From Methanimicrococcus sp034006575 (GTDB lineage Archaea; Halobacteriota; Methanosarcinia; Methanosarcinales; Methanosarcinaceae): a stretch of DNA of 8,645 nt. Positions within the stretch are counted from its first letter, which is position 1. The number at the start of each line of letters is the position of its first letter. The position numbers and the translations under genes were made by a program. The stretch lies in assembly GCA_034006575.1 (NCBI GenBank), contig JAVESN010000076.1, positions 1-8,645 of the forward strand. The letters run 5' to 3'. Under the pieces are notes generated by a model, which did no database searches, was not told the DNA's origin, and saw only the letters and a list, made by a program, of their open reading frames with translations. Positions 1 through 6,235 of this stretch are shown here, piece after piece.

Positions 1-1857
1 TGTCTTTCTTCCGGGTGCGTTCACAAATTGGATAATTCCTGTGATTACAACGACTTGGCGACCGGAAAACTCTATATCGGCGTCGTGGACGGCGTCGTTC
101 AAAACCTCGGCGCTTTTGTCAAATTCAACGACGGAATCAAAGGATTGATGCACGAAAAGAATTTTGATTCCGCTTGCTCTTGTTTGACCAAGGGAGATGA
201 AGTTATCGTTCAAATCAAAAATATCAATCGTTCCGGCCGCGACGTGAAATTGGATTTGGTTCCCAAAAGGCCGTCCAATTATGAATTAATCGAAGTCGAA
301 AAAGAATTCCCGATCACCTTAATCGGCGACATGACCCCGCGCGACAACGGCAAAACCGTCAAATTTTCCGGCGAAGTGTTGCAAGTCAAACAAACCGGCG
401 GACCGACCATCTTTACAATATCGGACGAGTCCGGAACGGTTCCGTGCGCCGGGTTTTCAACCGCGGGGCAGCGCTCTTATCCGGAGATTGACGCCGGAAT
501 GGCCGTTTCGGCCGTCGGTGAAATCAACATCCGCGACGATTCGATTCAAATTGAGTTGCTCAGCTTAAAACAACTTTCAAAAGAAGAAGCGTCGGTTTTG
601 ATTGAAAAAATAGACGCCGCCATTGACAAACGCGCCGAAGCGCATGATTTGCCATTCCTTGTCCAAAGCGACATCTTGGAAAAATTACGCCCCGCAATGC
701 TTCAAGCGGCCAAAGAAATTCGAAAAGCGATTTTACGCTCCCGCCCGATTATTCTTCGCCACCACGCAGACGCCGACGGGATCACATCCGCCGTTGCCAT
801 TGAGCGCGCCATTTTGCCGCTCATTCGTGACATCGGCGGCGCGGAGGCCGAACACCGTGCTTACAGACGCTCTCCGTCTAAAGCGCCTTTTTATGAATTA
901 ATGGACGTCGTCAAAGACGTTTCTTACGCCGTTGAGGATGAAATTCGGTTCGGCCAACCGATGCCTCTCATTGTCATGGTGGACAACGGCTCAACCGACG
1001 AGGACGTTCCGGCTTACAAGCACACGCAAGTGTACGGGATGGACGTTGTCGTGATTGACCACCACCACCCGCATGAATCGGCGGACGCTTATTTGCTGGC
1101 GCACGTCAATCCGTATCACGTCGGCGGCGACTTCGGGTTAACGGCCGGAATGCTGTGTACGGAAGTCGCTCGAATGATTCGGCCGGAAGTCGGGGATGAA
1201 ATCCTTCATTTGGCGGCTGTCGCGGGTGTCGGCGACCGTTCGGAATCGCCGGAGTGCACTCAATATATTGAATTGGCGGCCGATAAATATCCGCTTGAGC
1301 ATCTTAAAAAAATGGCTCTCTCTTTAGATTATGAACAATATTGGCTGAAATTCGGAAGCGGCGTCGGAATCGTGGACGATATTTTAGACCTGCGCGACCA
1401 CGAAACGCATTTGCGTTTGATTGATATGCTTTGCGAGCAAGCCGATGAAATGATTAAAGAGCAGCTTGAAACATGTCTTCCGAATGTCAAAACAACGGAA
1501 CTGAAAAGCGGCGCCGTTCTCAATACGATTGACGTTGAAAAGTTCGCCCACAAATTTACGTTTCCGCCGCCCGGAAAAACGTCGGGTGAAATCCACGATA
1601 TTATGTGCAATCAGAAATATCCGGACAAACCCGTCATCACACTCGGACTCGGTCCCGATTTTGCCGTCATCCGCTCTAAAAAAGTATTGATGAATATCCC
1701 GCAAATCGTCCGTGAGCTCCGAGATGAATTAATCGGCAGCGGCGTTAACGGCGGCGGCCATCTGGTCGTCGGCAGCATTAAATTTGTCGAAGGCGCAGCA
1801 GACGTCGTTATTCCGAGGCTGATTGAAAAACTGGCGGAAGCGGATGTTGAAGAATAA
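1..1857 (+). CDS. RecJ-like DHH/DHHA1 phosphoesterase with S1 and OB domains (5' partial)
   Basis: Likely single-strand nuclease or nucleotide phosphoesterase of the archaeal RecJ-like group, acting in DNA or RNA processing. The frame is open to the left edge, so the true start is probably outside; the first internal candidate is a TTG at 28 with no clear ribosome site. Numbering from that TTG: S1-type RNA-binding domain at about 12-80; a second OB-fold at about 95-187; then the DHH domain with DADG near 247-251, VDNG at 318-321, DHHH at 344-347 and GVGDR at 400-404; and a C-terminal DHHA1 domain ending in GGGH at 575-578. All metal-binding motifs are intact, so it is probably active. The few residues upstream of the TTG contain two cysteines, which could be the end of the DnaJ-like zinc finger known in some archaeal relatives; this is a guess. 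It is convergent with rmuC across a repeat-filled gap. Family assignment is firm, the exact substrate is not. Confidence 0.9.
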   Translation, partial: CLSSGCVHKLDNSCDYNDLATGKLYIGVVDGVVQNLGAFVKFNDGIKGLMHEKNFDSACSCLTKGDEVIVQIKNINRSGRDVKLDLVPKRPSNYELIEVEKEFPITLIGDMTPRDNGKTVKFSGEVLQVKQTGGPTIFTISDESGTVPCAGFSTAGQRSYPEIDAGMAVSAVGEINIRDDSIQIELLSLKQLSKEEASVLIEKIDAAIDKRAEAHDLPFLVQSDILEKLRPAMLQAAKEIRKAILRSRPIILRHHADADGITSAVAIERAILPLIRDIGGAEAEHRAYRRSPSKAPFYELMDVVKDVSYAVEDEIRFGQPMPLIVMVDNGSTDEDVPAYKHTQVYGMDVVVIDHHHPHESADAYLLAHVNPYHVGGDFGLTAGMLCTEVARMIRPEVGDEILHLAAVAGVGDRSESPECTQYIELAADKYPLEHLKKMALSLDYEQYWLKFGSGVGIVDDILDLRDHETHLRLIDMLCEQADEMIKEQLETCLPNVKTTELKSGAVLNTIDVEKFAHKFTFPPPGKTSGEIHDIMCNQKYPDKPVITLGLGPDFAVIRSKKVLMNIPQIVRELRDELIGSGVNGGGHLVVGSIKFVEGAADVVIPRLIEKLAEADVEE

Positions 1858-1864
1858 TCATCCG

Positions 1865-2014
1865 TCTTCTTCTTTTCGTTTTTTCTTTTCGTTTTTCGTT
1901 TTTCGTTTTTCGTTTTTCGTTTTTTGTTTTTGTTTTTCGTTTTTTGTTTTTTGTTTTTGTTTTTCGTTTTTTCTTTTCGTTTTTTGTTTTTATTTTTTGT
2001 TTTTTCTTTTCTCT
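1865..2014 (+). repeat. T-rich simple-sequence array (imperfect TTTTTCG / TTTTTG units)
   Basis: It starts about eight bases after the stop codon of the DHH gene and runs about 150 bp of almost pure T with regularly spaced CG or G (units such as GTTTTTC and GTTTTTT, with some TTTTC). On the sense strand this gives a long U-rich 3' end. U-rich tracts are the known transcript-termination signal in archaea, so it may act as a multi-site terminator; that role is inferred. Frames across it only give low-complexity Phe/Lys-rich peptides and are not genes. Confidence 0.85.
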
Positions 2015-2413
2015 TACCTTTCGATTTTTTTTCGACGTTTTTGAAAATCAAATCTTTCTTCTCCAAAATCAACGATAAGATATCCACATCGCTTTCTGTT
2101 ATCGTGTTTAAGTTTGGTCGGGCGTTTTTATTGTTTATTTTTCGTTTTACCGTTTTTGTTTTTGTTTTTATTCATCATTTTTATTTTTTTGGCTGTTTTA
2201 ATATTTTTCCAAATCCCGTATTCCGCCCCCGGTCATTTTGATTTTGAGCAAGCGAAGCGCGCGAAAAATCGAAATTTGCGGATGGACCCCAAAAATCTCA
2301 TTCAAAATCCATTCCATTTTTTTCATTTTAAAATTTAAATTTGACTTGTGTTTTCGCTGTTTGGGCGGTGTTTGTTTTTTTTGCCGTTTTCCGGTTTGTT
2401 TTTTTTCGTTTAC
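2013..2413. repeat. Degenerate tandem repeat, copy A
   Basis: First copy of a unit of about 390-400 bp. Landmarks shared with copy B, in order on the + strand: AATCAACGATAAGATATCC (2068-), a TTATCGTGTTTAAGT..GGTCGGGCG block, a GTTTTTGTTTT tract, TTCATCATTT, TTGGCTGTTT, a perfectly conserved 49-bp hairpin core (2233-2281), a CCAAAAATCTCAT block, and GTTTGGGCGG near 2359, ending at a CGTTTACCC junction. No frame is convincingly coding. Function unknown. Confidence 0.8.
2223..2281. repeat. Conserved inverted repeat in copy A
   Basis: Outer arms CCGC (2223-2226) and GCGG (2278-2281) enclose arms ATTTTGATTTT (2235-2245) and AAAATCGAAAT (2265-2275), which pair at 10 of 11 positions. The 19-nt G/C-rich loop is GAGCAAGCGAAGCGCGCGA. 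Bases 2233-2281 are identical to 2775-2823 in copy B although the surrounding repeat has diverged, which suggests recent homogenisation or constraint. It could be a structured RNA or a protein-binding site; no function is known to me. Confidence 0.65.
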
Positions 2414-2435
2414 CCTTTCTATTCTTTTTCATTTT

Positions 2436-2593
2436 TTTGAAAAACGGAATTGGCGAATTGACCCCTTTTTTAAAAAACGGATGACGATTTTGATTTATTT
2501 TATTGGATTGAATCCGTTCGCCTTGTCACCGCCTTCGGCGGCGCCTGCTGCGAACGGTTGTTCTTGAGATTTAATTAAAAGTTTGAAAAACGG
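2436..2593. repeat. Insert in repeat copy B flanked by a 12-bp direct repeat
   Basis: The 12-mer TTTGAAAAACGG occurs at 2436-2447 and again at 2582-2593. The 134 bp between them have no counterpart in copies A or C. Inside is a strong inverted repeat: arms CCGTTCGC (2514-2521) and GCGAACGG (2550-2557), enclosing a second hairpin with arms CCGCC (2529-2533) and GGCGG (2537-2541). The layout resembles a small non-autonomous insertion with a target duplication, but I see no clear terminal inverted repeats and no coding capacity. Confidence 0.5.
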
Positions 2594-2764
2594 TGTCCGG
2601 TTTAAAATATTAAATCAACGATAAGATATCCTCATCGCTTTCCGTTATCGTGTTTAAGTCAGGTCGGGCGTTTTTATTGTTTATTTTTTAACGGTTTTTT
2701 GTTTTTGTTTTCATTCATCATTTCTATTTTTTGGCTGTTTAAATGCTTTTCAAAACCCAAAATT

Positions 2765-2823
2765 CCGCCCCCGCTCATTTTGATTTTGAGCAAGCGAAGC
2801 GCGCGAAAAATCGAAATTTGCGG
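2765..2823. repeat. Conserved inverted repeat in copy B
   Basis: Same structure as in copy A: outer CCGC (2765-2768) and GCGG (2820-2823), inner ATTTTGATTTT (2777-2787) and AAAATCGAAAT (2807-2817), with the same 19-nt loop. The 49 bp at 2775-2823 match copy A without a difference. Confidence 0.65.
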
Positions 2824-2949
2824 GTGTCTCCCAAAAATCTCATCCAAAATTCACTTCATTTTTTTCATTTCAAAATTTAAACTTGGACTGCGTTTTTGAT
2901 GTTTGGGCGGCGTTTGTTTTTTATTTGCCGCCTCCCGGTTTTTTTCGTT

Positions 2950-3061
2950 TACCCATCGGTTTTTTTCGGCGTTTTTGAAAATCAAATGTTTCTTCTCCAA
3001 AATCAACGATAAAATATCCTCATCGCTTTCCATTATCGTGTTTAAGTCAGGTCGGGCATTC
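2950..3061. repeat. Degenerate tandem repeat, copy C (partial head)
   Basis: Third, partial copy containing only the first ~110 bp of the unit: a TTTACCC junction, a T-rich head, TTCTTCTCCAAAATCAACGA, and the block ending in AAGTCAGGTCGGGC. It stops about 30 bp short of the rmuC stop codon, so the repeat series fills the whole gap between two convergent genes. Confidence 0.75.
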
Positions 3062-3090
3062 TTTTTTTTCGTTTTTTTACATTTTACTTT

Positions 3091-4470
3091 TTACAATTCA
3101 TACAGTTCAAAATCATCTTTTTCCTCTTTGCCGGTCAAAAGCTTTGCCGTCTCTTCTTCGGGGAGCTCATGAATTTGTTTTAACTTTCTGTTAATGGTTC
3201 GGGTTTTTGAGTCCACCGTGTCTAAAACATTGGAGGCCTCGTCTAATTTTTTACGCGTTTTTTCAAGCAGCTCTCCGAATTTGAGAAACTCGGTTTTAAC
3301 GGCGGCAAGAAGGGTTTGAATTTCGCCGGTTCTTTTTTCAACGGCAAGCGTTTGAAAACCCATTCTCAGGCTGTTTAAAAAAGCGACCAAAGTCGTCGGG
3401 CCGACGATTGCGATTCGGTATTCGCGCTGAACAAACTCAAATAAACCCGGGCGGCGCAAAATCTCGGCATAAAGACCTTCCGTCGGGATAAACATGATGG
3501 CAAAATCCGTTGTGTGCGGCAGGCAAATATATTTTTCTTGAATCATTTTGGCGTTTCTTTTAACGGCCGCTTCCAATTGCTTAGACACGGATTCGACAGC
3601 TTCCGGATTGTTTTCATAAGCGTCCAAAAGACGTTGATAATCCTCAATCGGAAATTTAGAATCAATCGCTAAAAAAATCGGTCCCTCCCCGTCTTTTCCC
3701 GGGAGGCGAATCACGTACTCGACTCTTTCGGCGGTATTTGGTTTGACCGCCGCGTTTTTATCATATTGATCCGGCGCCAGCACTTCTTCCAATAGGGCGC
3801 CGAGCTGGATTTCTCCCAAATTTCCGCGCGTTTTGACATTGGTTAAAACTTTTTTCAAATCCCCGACACCGTTTGCAAGCGTTTGCATTTCTCCAAGACC
3901 CTTAAAAACATCATCCAGCCGATTGCTGATTCCCTTAAAGGATTCATTGAAACGTTTCTCAACGCTCTCTTGAAGCTTTTCGTCCACGACATTTTTCATT
4001 TCATCCAATTTTTTATCGTTGGATTCCTGCATTTGAGATATTCGAATTTCCGTGACTTCTCGAATCTTTTCAAGTTTCGTTTCCGTGATTTTATTCAATT
4101 CGTCTTGACGTTTTTCAAAAACGGAGAATTTATTTTCCTGAGACGTTTGAAATTGGGAAAGTGCGGCCATCAACTCTTTTCGATTTTGATTCAAAGAGCC
4201 GTTTAATTCCTCCCGGTTTTGATTCAAAGACCCGCTTAATTCTTCTCGATTTTGAGCGATTTCTTTTCGAAAATTTAAATCCAAACGCGATAAATCACGA
4301 TCCATTTCGTTTCGAATAAACAATGATTGCTCATCCAATCGTTTTGAAATGAGACTCATGTCAACCGATTGTCCGGCTCCCCTTTTCCCAAAAAGAGTCG
4401 CAATCAAATTCAGCACCAATAAAACAATCATTGCGCCCGATAATCCTAAAATTAAAATTTCATATTCCAT
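3091..4470 (-). CDS. rmuC: RmuC family protein, membrane-anchored coiled-coil DNA recombination protein
   Basis: RmuC proteins are linked to limiting DNA inversion and recombination, and the conserved core is thought to have a nuclease-like fold; the exact activity is not established. I place the start at ATG 4470 (459 aa) because AGGAG lies ten bases upstream. An open frame runs 44 codons further up to ATG 4602, but the added sequence is not RmuC-like. From this start: one transmembrane helix at about 5-27, a long coiled coil at about 34-200, and the RmuC core with RGNLGE at 215-220, IDSKFP at 269-274, FIPTEG at 327-332 and IVGPTT at 355-360. The Glu and the Asp-x-Lys fit a PD-(D/E)XK-like site. 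Residues 73-105 are three 11-residue repeats beginning QNR. The tail is acidic and family-typical in length. It converges on the DHH gene. Family call is firm. Confidence 0.9.
   Translation of the reverse strand: MEYEILILGLSGAMIVLLVLNLIATLFGKRGAGQSVDMSLISKRLDEQSLFIRNEMDRDLSRLDLNFRKEIAQNREELSGSLNQNREELNGSLNQNRKELMAALSQFQTSQENKFSVFEKRQDELNKITETKLEKIREVTEIRISQMQESNDKKLDEMKNVVDEKLQESVEKRFNESFKGISNRLDDVFKGLGEMQTLANGVGDLKKVLTNVKTRGNLGEIQLGALLEEVLAPDQYDKNAAVKPNTAERVEYVIRLPGKDGEGPIFLAIDSKFPIEDYQRLLDAYENNPEAVESVSKQLEAAVKRNAKMIQEKYICLPHTTDFAIMFIPTEGLYAEILRRPGLFEFVQREYRIAIVGPTTLVAFLNSLRMGFQTLAVEKRTGEIQTLLAAVKTEFLKFGELLEKTRKKLDEASNVLDTVDSKTRTINRKLKQIHELPEEETAKLLTGKEEKDDFELYEL
4156..4254 (-). repeat. Three 33-bp in-frame repeats in rmuC
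   Basis: Encodes QNREELSGSLN, QNREELNGSLN and QNRKELMAALS in the coiled-coil stalk. On the + strand the repeat is visible as TTTTGATTCAAAGA twice and a related TTTTGAGCGATTTCT. The 33-bp unit keeps the frame and the 11-residue coiled-coil periodicity, so unit number could change without breaking the protein. Confidence 0.75.
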
Positions 4471-4480
4471 TCTTTTAAAA

Positions 4481-4516
4481 CTCCTCTTTTTCATTGATTT
4501 CTCAAATATATATGAA
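4481..4516 (-). promoter_or_regulatory. rmuC ribosome site and possible TATA box
   Basis: AGGAG (complement of 4481-4485) sits ten bases upstream of ATG 4470 and decides the start. A TATATATTTG stretch (complement of about 4503-4512) could be the TATA box, which would give a very short leader. The ribosome site is well supported; the TATA assignment is tentative. Confidence 0.5.
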
Positions 4517-4695
4517 AACAGAATGTTTGGTGAAAGTACTCTTAAAATATAAAAGCGATTGATTGAAAACGAATTGCCGAATACGGTAAATGTCAAAAAC
4601 AAAGATAATTCGCAAACTCATAAAAATAATCTTCAAACGAATAAAAAAAACGGCGAATTTCGTAAAAAGAGCCGCGCTCAAACAGCAAAATTCCT

Positions 4696-4750
4696 CCCTA
4701 TCTTTAACAACAAAAAGATACGGGGATTATTTTTCGGATGATCATAATCC
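4696..4750. repeat. Two adjacent inverted repeats
   Basis: Hairpin 1: CCCTATCTTT (4696-4705) pairs with AAAGATA-c-GGG (4714-4724). Hairpin 2: GGATTAT (4724-4730) pairs with ATAATCC (4744-4750), loop 13 nt. They lie just beyond the A/T array that follows the reductase gene. They may be a back-up terminator or processing site. The rest of 4521-4695 shows nothing I can support: the small + strand frame there (4559-4741) has no ribosome site and no recognisable sequence. Confidence 0.4.
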
Positions 4751-4856
4751 AAAATAAAAAACAAATAAAGAAATAAAAAACAAATAAAGAAATAAGAAAT
4801 AAATAAAAAAAATAAGAAATAAATAAAAAAAATAAATAAAAATAGAAAAAAATAAA
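4751..4856 (-). repeat. A/T simple-sequence array with nested tandem units (T-rich on sense strand)
   Basis: About 105 bp of AAATAAA-type sequence. It contains two tandem duplications: ACAAATAAAG at 4761 and again at 4780 (period 19), and AATAAGAAATAAATAAAAAA at 4791 and 4811 (period 20). It directly follows the 3' end of the leftward reductase gene, so the transcript is U-rich there. Confidence 0.8.
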
Positions 4857-4878
4857 ATGAAACCGGTTTTACAAACCG
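4842..4878 (-). terminator. Hairpin spanning the reductase stop codon followed by a U-rich tract
   Basis: On the minus strand CGGTTT-GTA-AAACCG (4878-4864) forms a six-pair stem, with most of the TAA stop codon in or at the loop. It is followed at once by GTTTCATTTTATTTTTTTC. A short hairpin plus U-run fits a terminator at the end of the ferredoxin-reductase unit; U-runs alone can also terminate in archaea. Confidence 0.55.
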
Positions 4879-6062
4879 ATTTCATTTGCGCCCAATTTGA
4901 GCAGTAATTTTTTATCGATTTTGACAAGCAATTTGACGAGGTGAGAGACTTCTAAAACGCCGGTCATATCCGTTCCTTCTAAGGCCTTTCCGATTTTATT
5001 GGCTTCTTCATCCGACATATTGATGTAATAATTTTTTAAAATCAAGTCTCTTTTCATGACTTTTCCGGCTTTGCTCTCCCATTCTTTTTGATATTTCTTA
5101 AGGAATTTCTCGGAAAAATCCCCGGCTTTGACAGCATCGGCGGCGACCGTTCCCGCCATTTCTCCGGACCAAAGCGCATGTTTAATACCCCCCCCCGTAA
5201 TCGGATCCGTTAATTGGGCGGCGTCTCCGATAAGCATAATGCCGTTGCCGTAAATTTTTTCAATTCCGCCGGAAACCGGAATACCGCCGTAATTCATTTC
5301 AATTATTTTTCCATTCGGGAAACGGTTTTCGATGAATTTATTCAAAAAATCAATCGGGCGTTTTCCGTCTTCATTTTTATTCCCGAGAAGGCCGATACCG
5401 ACATTGGCGCGATTCTTCCCTTTCGGAAAAATCCAAACATAACCGCCCGGCGCATATTTATTGCCCATGTAAATTTCAATATTATCCGCGTCGATTTCAA
5501 TGTTTGTCATTAAATACTGAACGCCCGATTCGATATCTTTTAATTTTAACGTCGTATCGATTCCGGCCCAGCGGCCGACTTTAGATTCAATGCCGTCGGC
5601 GCCGATGACAATCTTCGCGCGGATTTCCTTTTCTTCCCCGAGACGTTTGATTTTAACGCCGTTGACTTTTCCGTCTTCAATGATTAATCCGGTCGCAGAA
5701 GCTTTTGTATAGACTTCAACTCCGGAATAAGCGGCTTTTTCAACGAGCGCGCGGTCAAAGAGTTTTCTTTCTAGAATATATCCGTAGACATGATCAGGAT
5801 TTCCGGAGCGCATTTTAAGCGACGTTCCGTCCGGGACGTAAAGCGTGGCGCCTTTAATCGGAGCCGCAATCCATCTCGGGTCCTCATCTATATATTTGTC
5901 TAATTCTTTTGTGCCGACACCTTCCGCACAGCGTACGGGGTCCCCGATTTCTTGGCGCTTTTCAATTAAAAGGACCGAAGCGCCGCCTTCTGCAGCAAAC
6001 CTTGCGGCAACCGCGCCTGCCGGACCGCCGCCGACAACAATGACATCATATGACTCTTTCAT
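4869..6062 (-). CDS. Geranylgeranyl reductase (archaeal lipid saturation), FAD-dependent
   Basis: Reduces the double bonds of the geranylgeranyl chains of archaeal ether lipids (digeranylgeranylglycerophospholipid reductase family), working at the membrane. The 397-residue length is normal. N-terminal FAD-binding Rossmann motif GGGPAG at 11-16 with Glu34 at the end of the second strand; the conserved PVRCAEG segment with Cys45, the position of the redox-active Cys in characterised relatives; GADGIES at 154-160; the lipid-pocket motif YVWIFP at 208-213; and the FAD motif GDAAQLTDPITGGG at 279-292. The start is fixed by GAGGTGA (6067-6073 complement) four bases upstream. It overlaps the ferredoxin gene at ATGA, implying coupled translation. 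In Methanosarcina acetivorans the adjacent ferredoxin supplies electrons for full saturation; the same arrangement here supports the same role. Nine consecutive G bases occur within the TGGG codons (5188-5196). Confidence 0.92.
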   Translation of the reverse strand: MKESYDVIVVGGGPAGAVAARFAAEGGASVLLIEKRQEIGDPVRCAEGVGTKELDKYIDEDPRWIAAPIKGATLYVPDGTSLKMRSGNPDHVYGYILERKLFDRALVEKAAYSGVEVYTKASATGLIIEDGKVNGVKIKRLGEEKEIRAKIVIGADGIESKVGRWAGIDTTLKLKDIESGVQYLMTNIEIDADNIEIYMGNKYAPGGYVWIFPKGKNRANVGIGLLGNKNEDGKRPIDFLNKFIENRFPNGKIIEMNYGGIPVSGGIEKIYGNGIMLIGDAAQLTDPITGGGIKHALWSGEMAGTVAADAVKAGDFSEKFLKKYQKEWESKAGKVMKRDLILKNYYINMSDEEANKIGKALEGTDMTGVLEVSHLVKLLVKIDKKLLLKLGANEIGL

Positions 6063-6235
6063 TTTTTCACCTCAATCGCGCCGACCGGACATACTTTCCG
6101 GCATATCATACAGCTGTTGCAAAGATTTTCATCAACATCAATCCATACCTCCTTTAAATCAAGGGCCAGTGTCGGGCAAACAGACACACACGCACCGCAG
6201 TAACCGCATTTGTTTCGATTGATTTCTATTTTCAC
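6059..6235 (-). CDS. Small 2x[4Fe-4S] ferredoxin, partner of geranylgeranyl reductase
   Basis: 58-residue ferredoxin. Two complete CxxCxxCxxxCP cluster motifs: Cys10/13/16/20 and Cys39/42/45/49, which bind two [4Fe-4S] clusters. The start is a GTG at 6235, chosen because AGGTGA (6243-6248 complement) lies seven bases upstream; no in-frame ATG fits. Its TGA stop overlaps the ATG of the reductase (ATGA), so the two are translationally coupled. Known from Methanosarcina: this neighbour ferredoxin donates electrons to the reductase. There is no transmembrane segment, so it is cytoplasmic. The motif pattern leaves little doubt about the family; the partner assignment rests on the gene order. Confidence 0.93.
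   Translation of the reverse strand: MKIEINRNKCGYCGACVSVCPTLALDLKEVWIDVDENLCNSCMICRKVCPVGAIEVKK

Larger units (their letters stand above)
2414..2953. repeat. Degenerate tandem repeat, copy B (interrupted)
   Basis: Second copy of the same unit. Its head (2414-2447) is a diverged version of the head of copy A. It is then interrupted by about 146 bp and resumes before AATCAACGATAAGATATCC at about 2614, continuing through the same landmarks to CGTTTACCC at about 2953. The distance between equivalent points is 546 bp for A to B and 388 bp for B to C, so the interruption accounts for the extra length. No supported gene lies in it. Confidence 0.8.

Noticed and set aside
623..901. 92-codon + strand frame inside the DHH gene
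   Set aside because: Shadow frame; the overlapping frame carries the conserved DADG motif and is uninterrupted.
1823..2241. Phe-rich + strand and Lys-rich - strand frames across the T-rich array
   Set aside because: Low-complexity translations of a simple DNA repeat, without ribosome sites or family resemblance.
2514..2557. tRNA or other standard RNA gene in the GC-rich hairpin of the repeat region
   Set aside because: Only two nested stems, no cloverleaf, no conserved T-arm or anticodon arm sequence.
2851..3061. Repeated minus-strand reading frame around a peptide like DILSLILEKKHLIFKN in repeat copies A and C, shortened in B
   Set aside because: The frame is shared only because the DNA repeats. 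Differences between copies A and C are mostly amino-acid changing, copy B hits a stop early, and each frame runs on into low-complexity Lys-rich sequence. There is no ribosome site. It is repeat DNA rather than a gene.
1865..3061. CRISPR array
   Set aside because: Repeats are long, degenerate and of unequal spacing, with no short identical repeat separated by unique spacers of constant length and no cas genes nearby.
4471..4602. Extended N-terminus of RmuC starting at ATG 4602
   Set aside because: The extra 44 residues do not resemble RmuC, and the AGGAG ten bases before ATG 4470 marks the real start directly before the membrane anchor.
4559..4741. 60-codon + strand frame between rmuC and the reductase
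   Set aside because: No ribosome site, biased Asn/Lys composition expected from A-rich DNA, and it overlaps inverted repeats.
5845..6222. 125-codon + strand frame opposite the ferredoxin and reductase start
   Set aside because: Antisense shadow of two clearly recognised genes.
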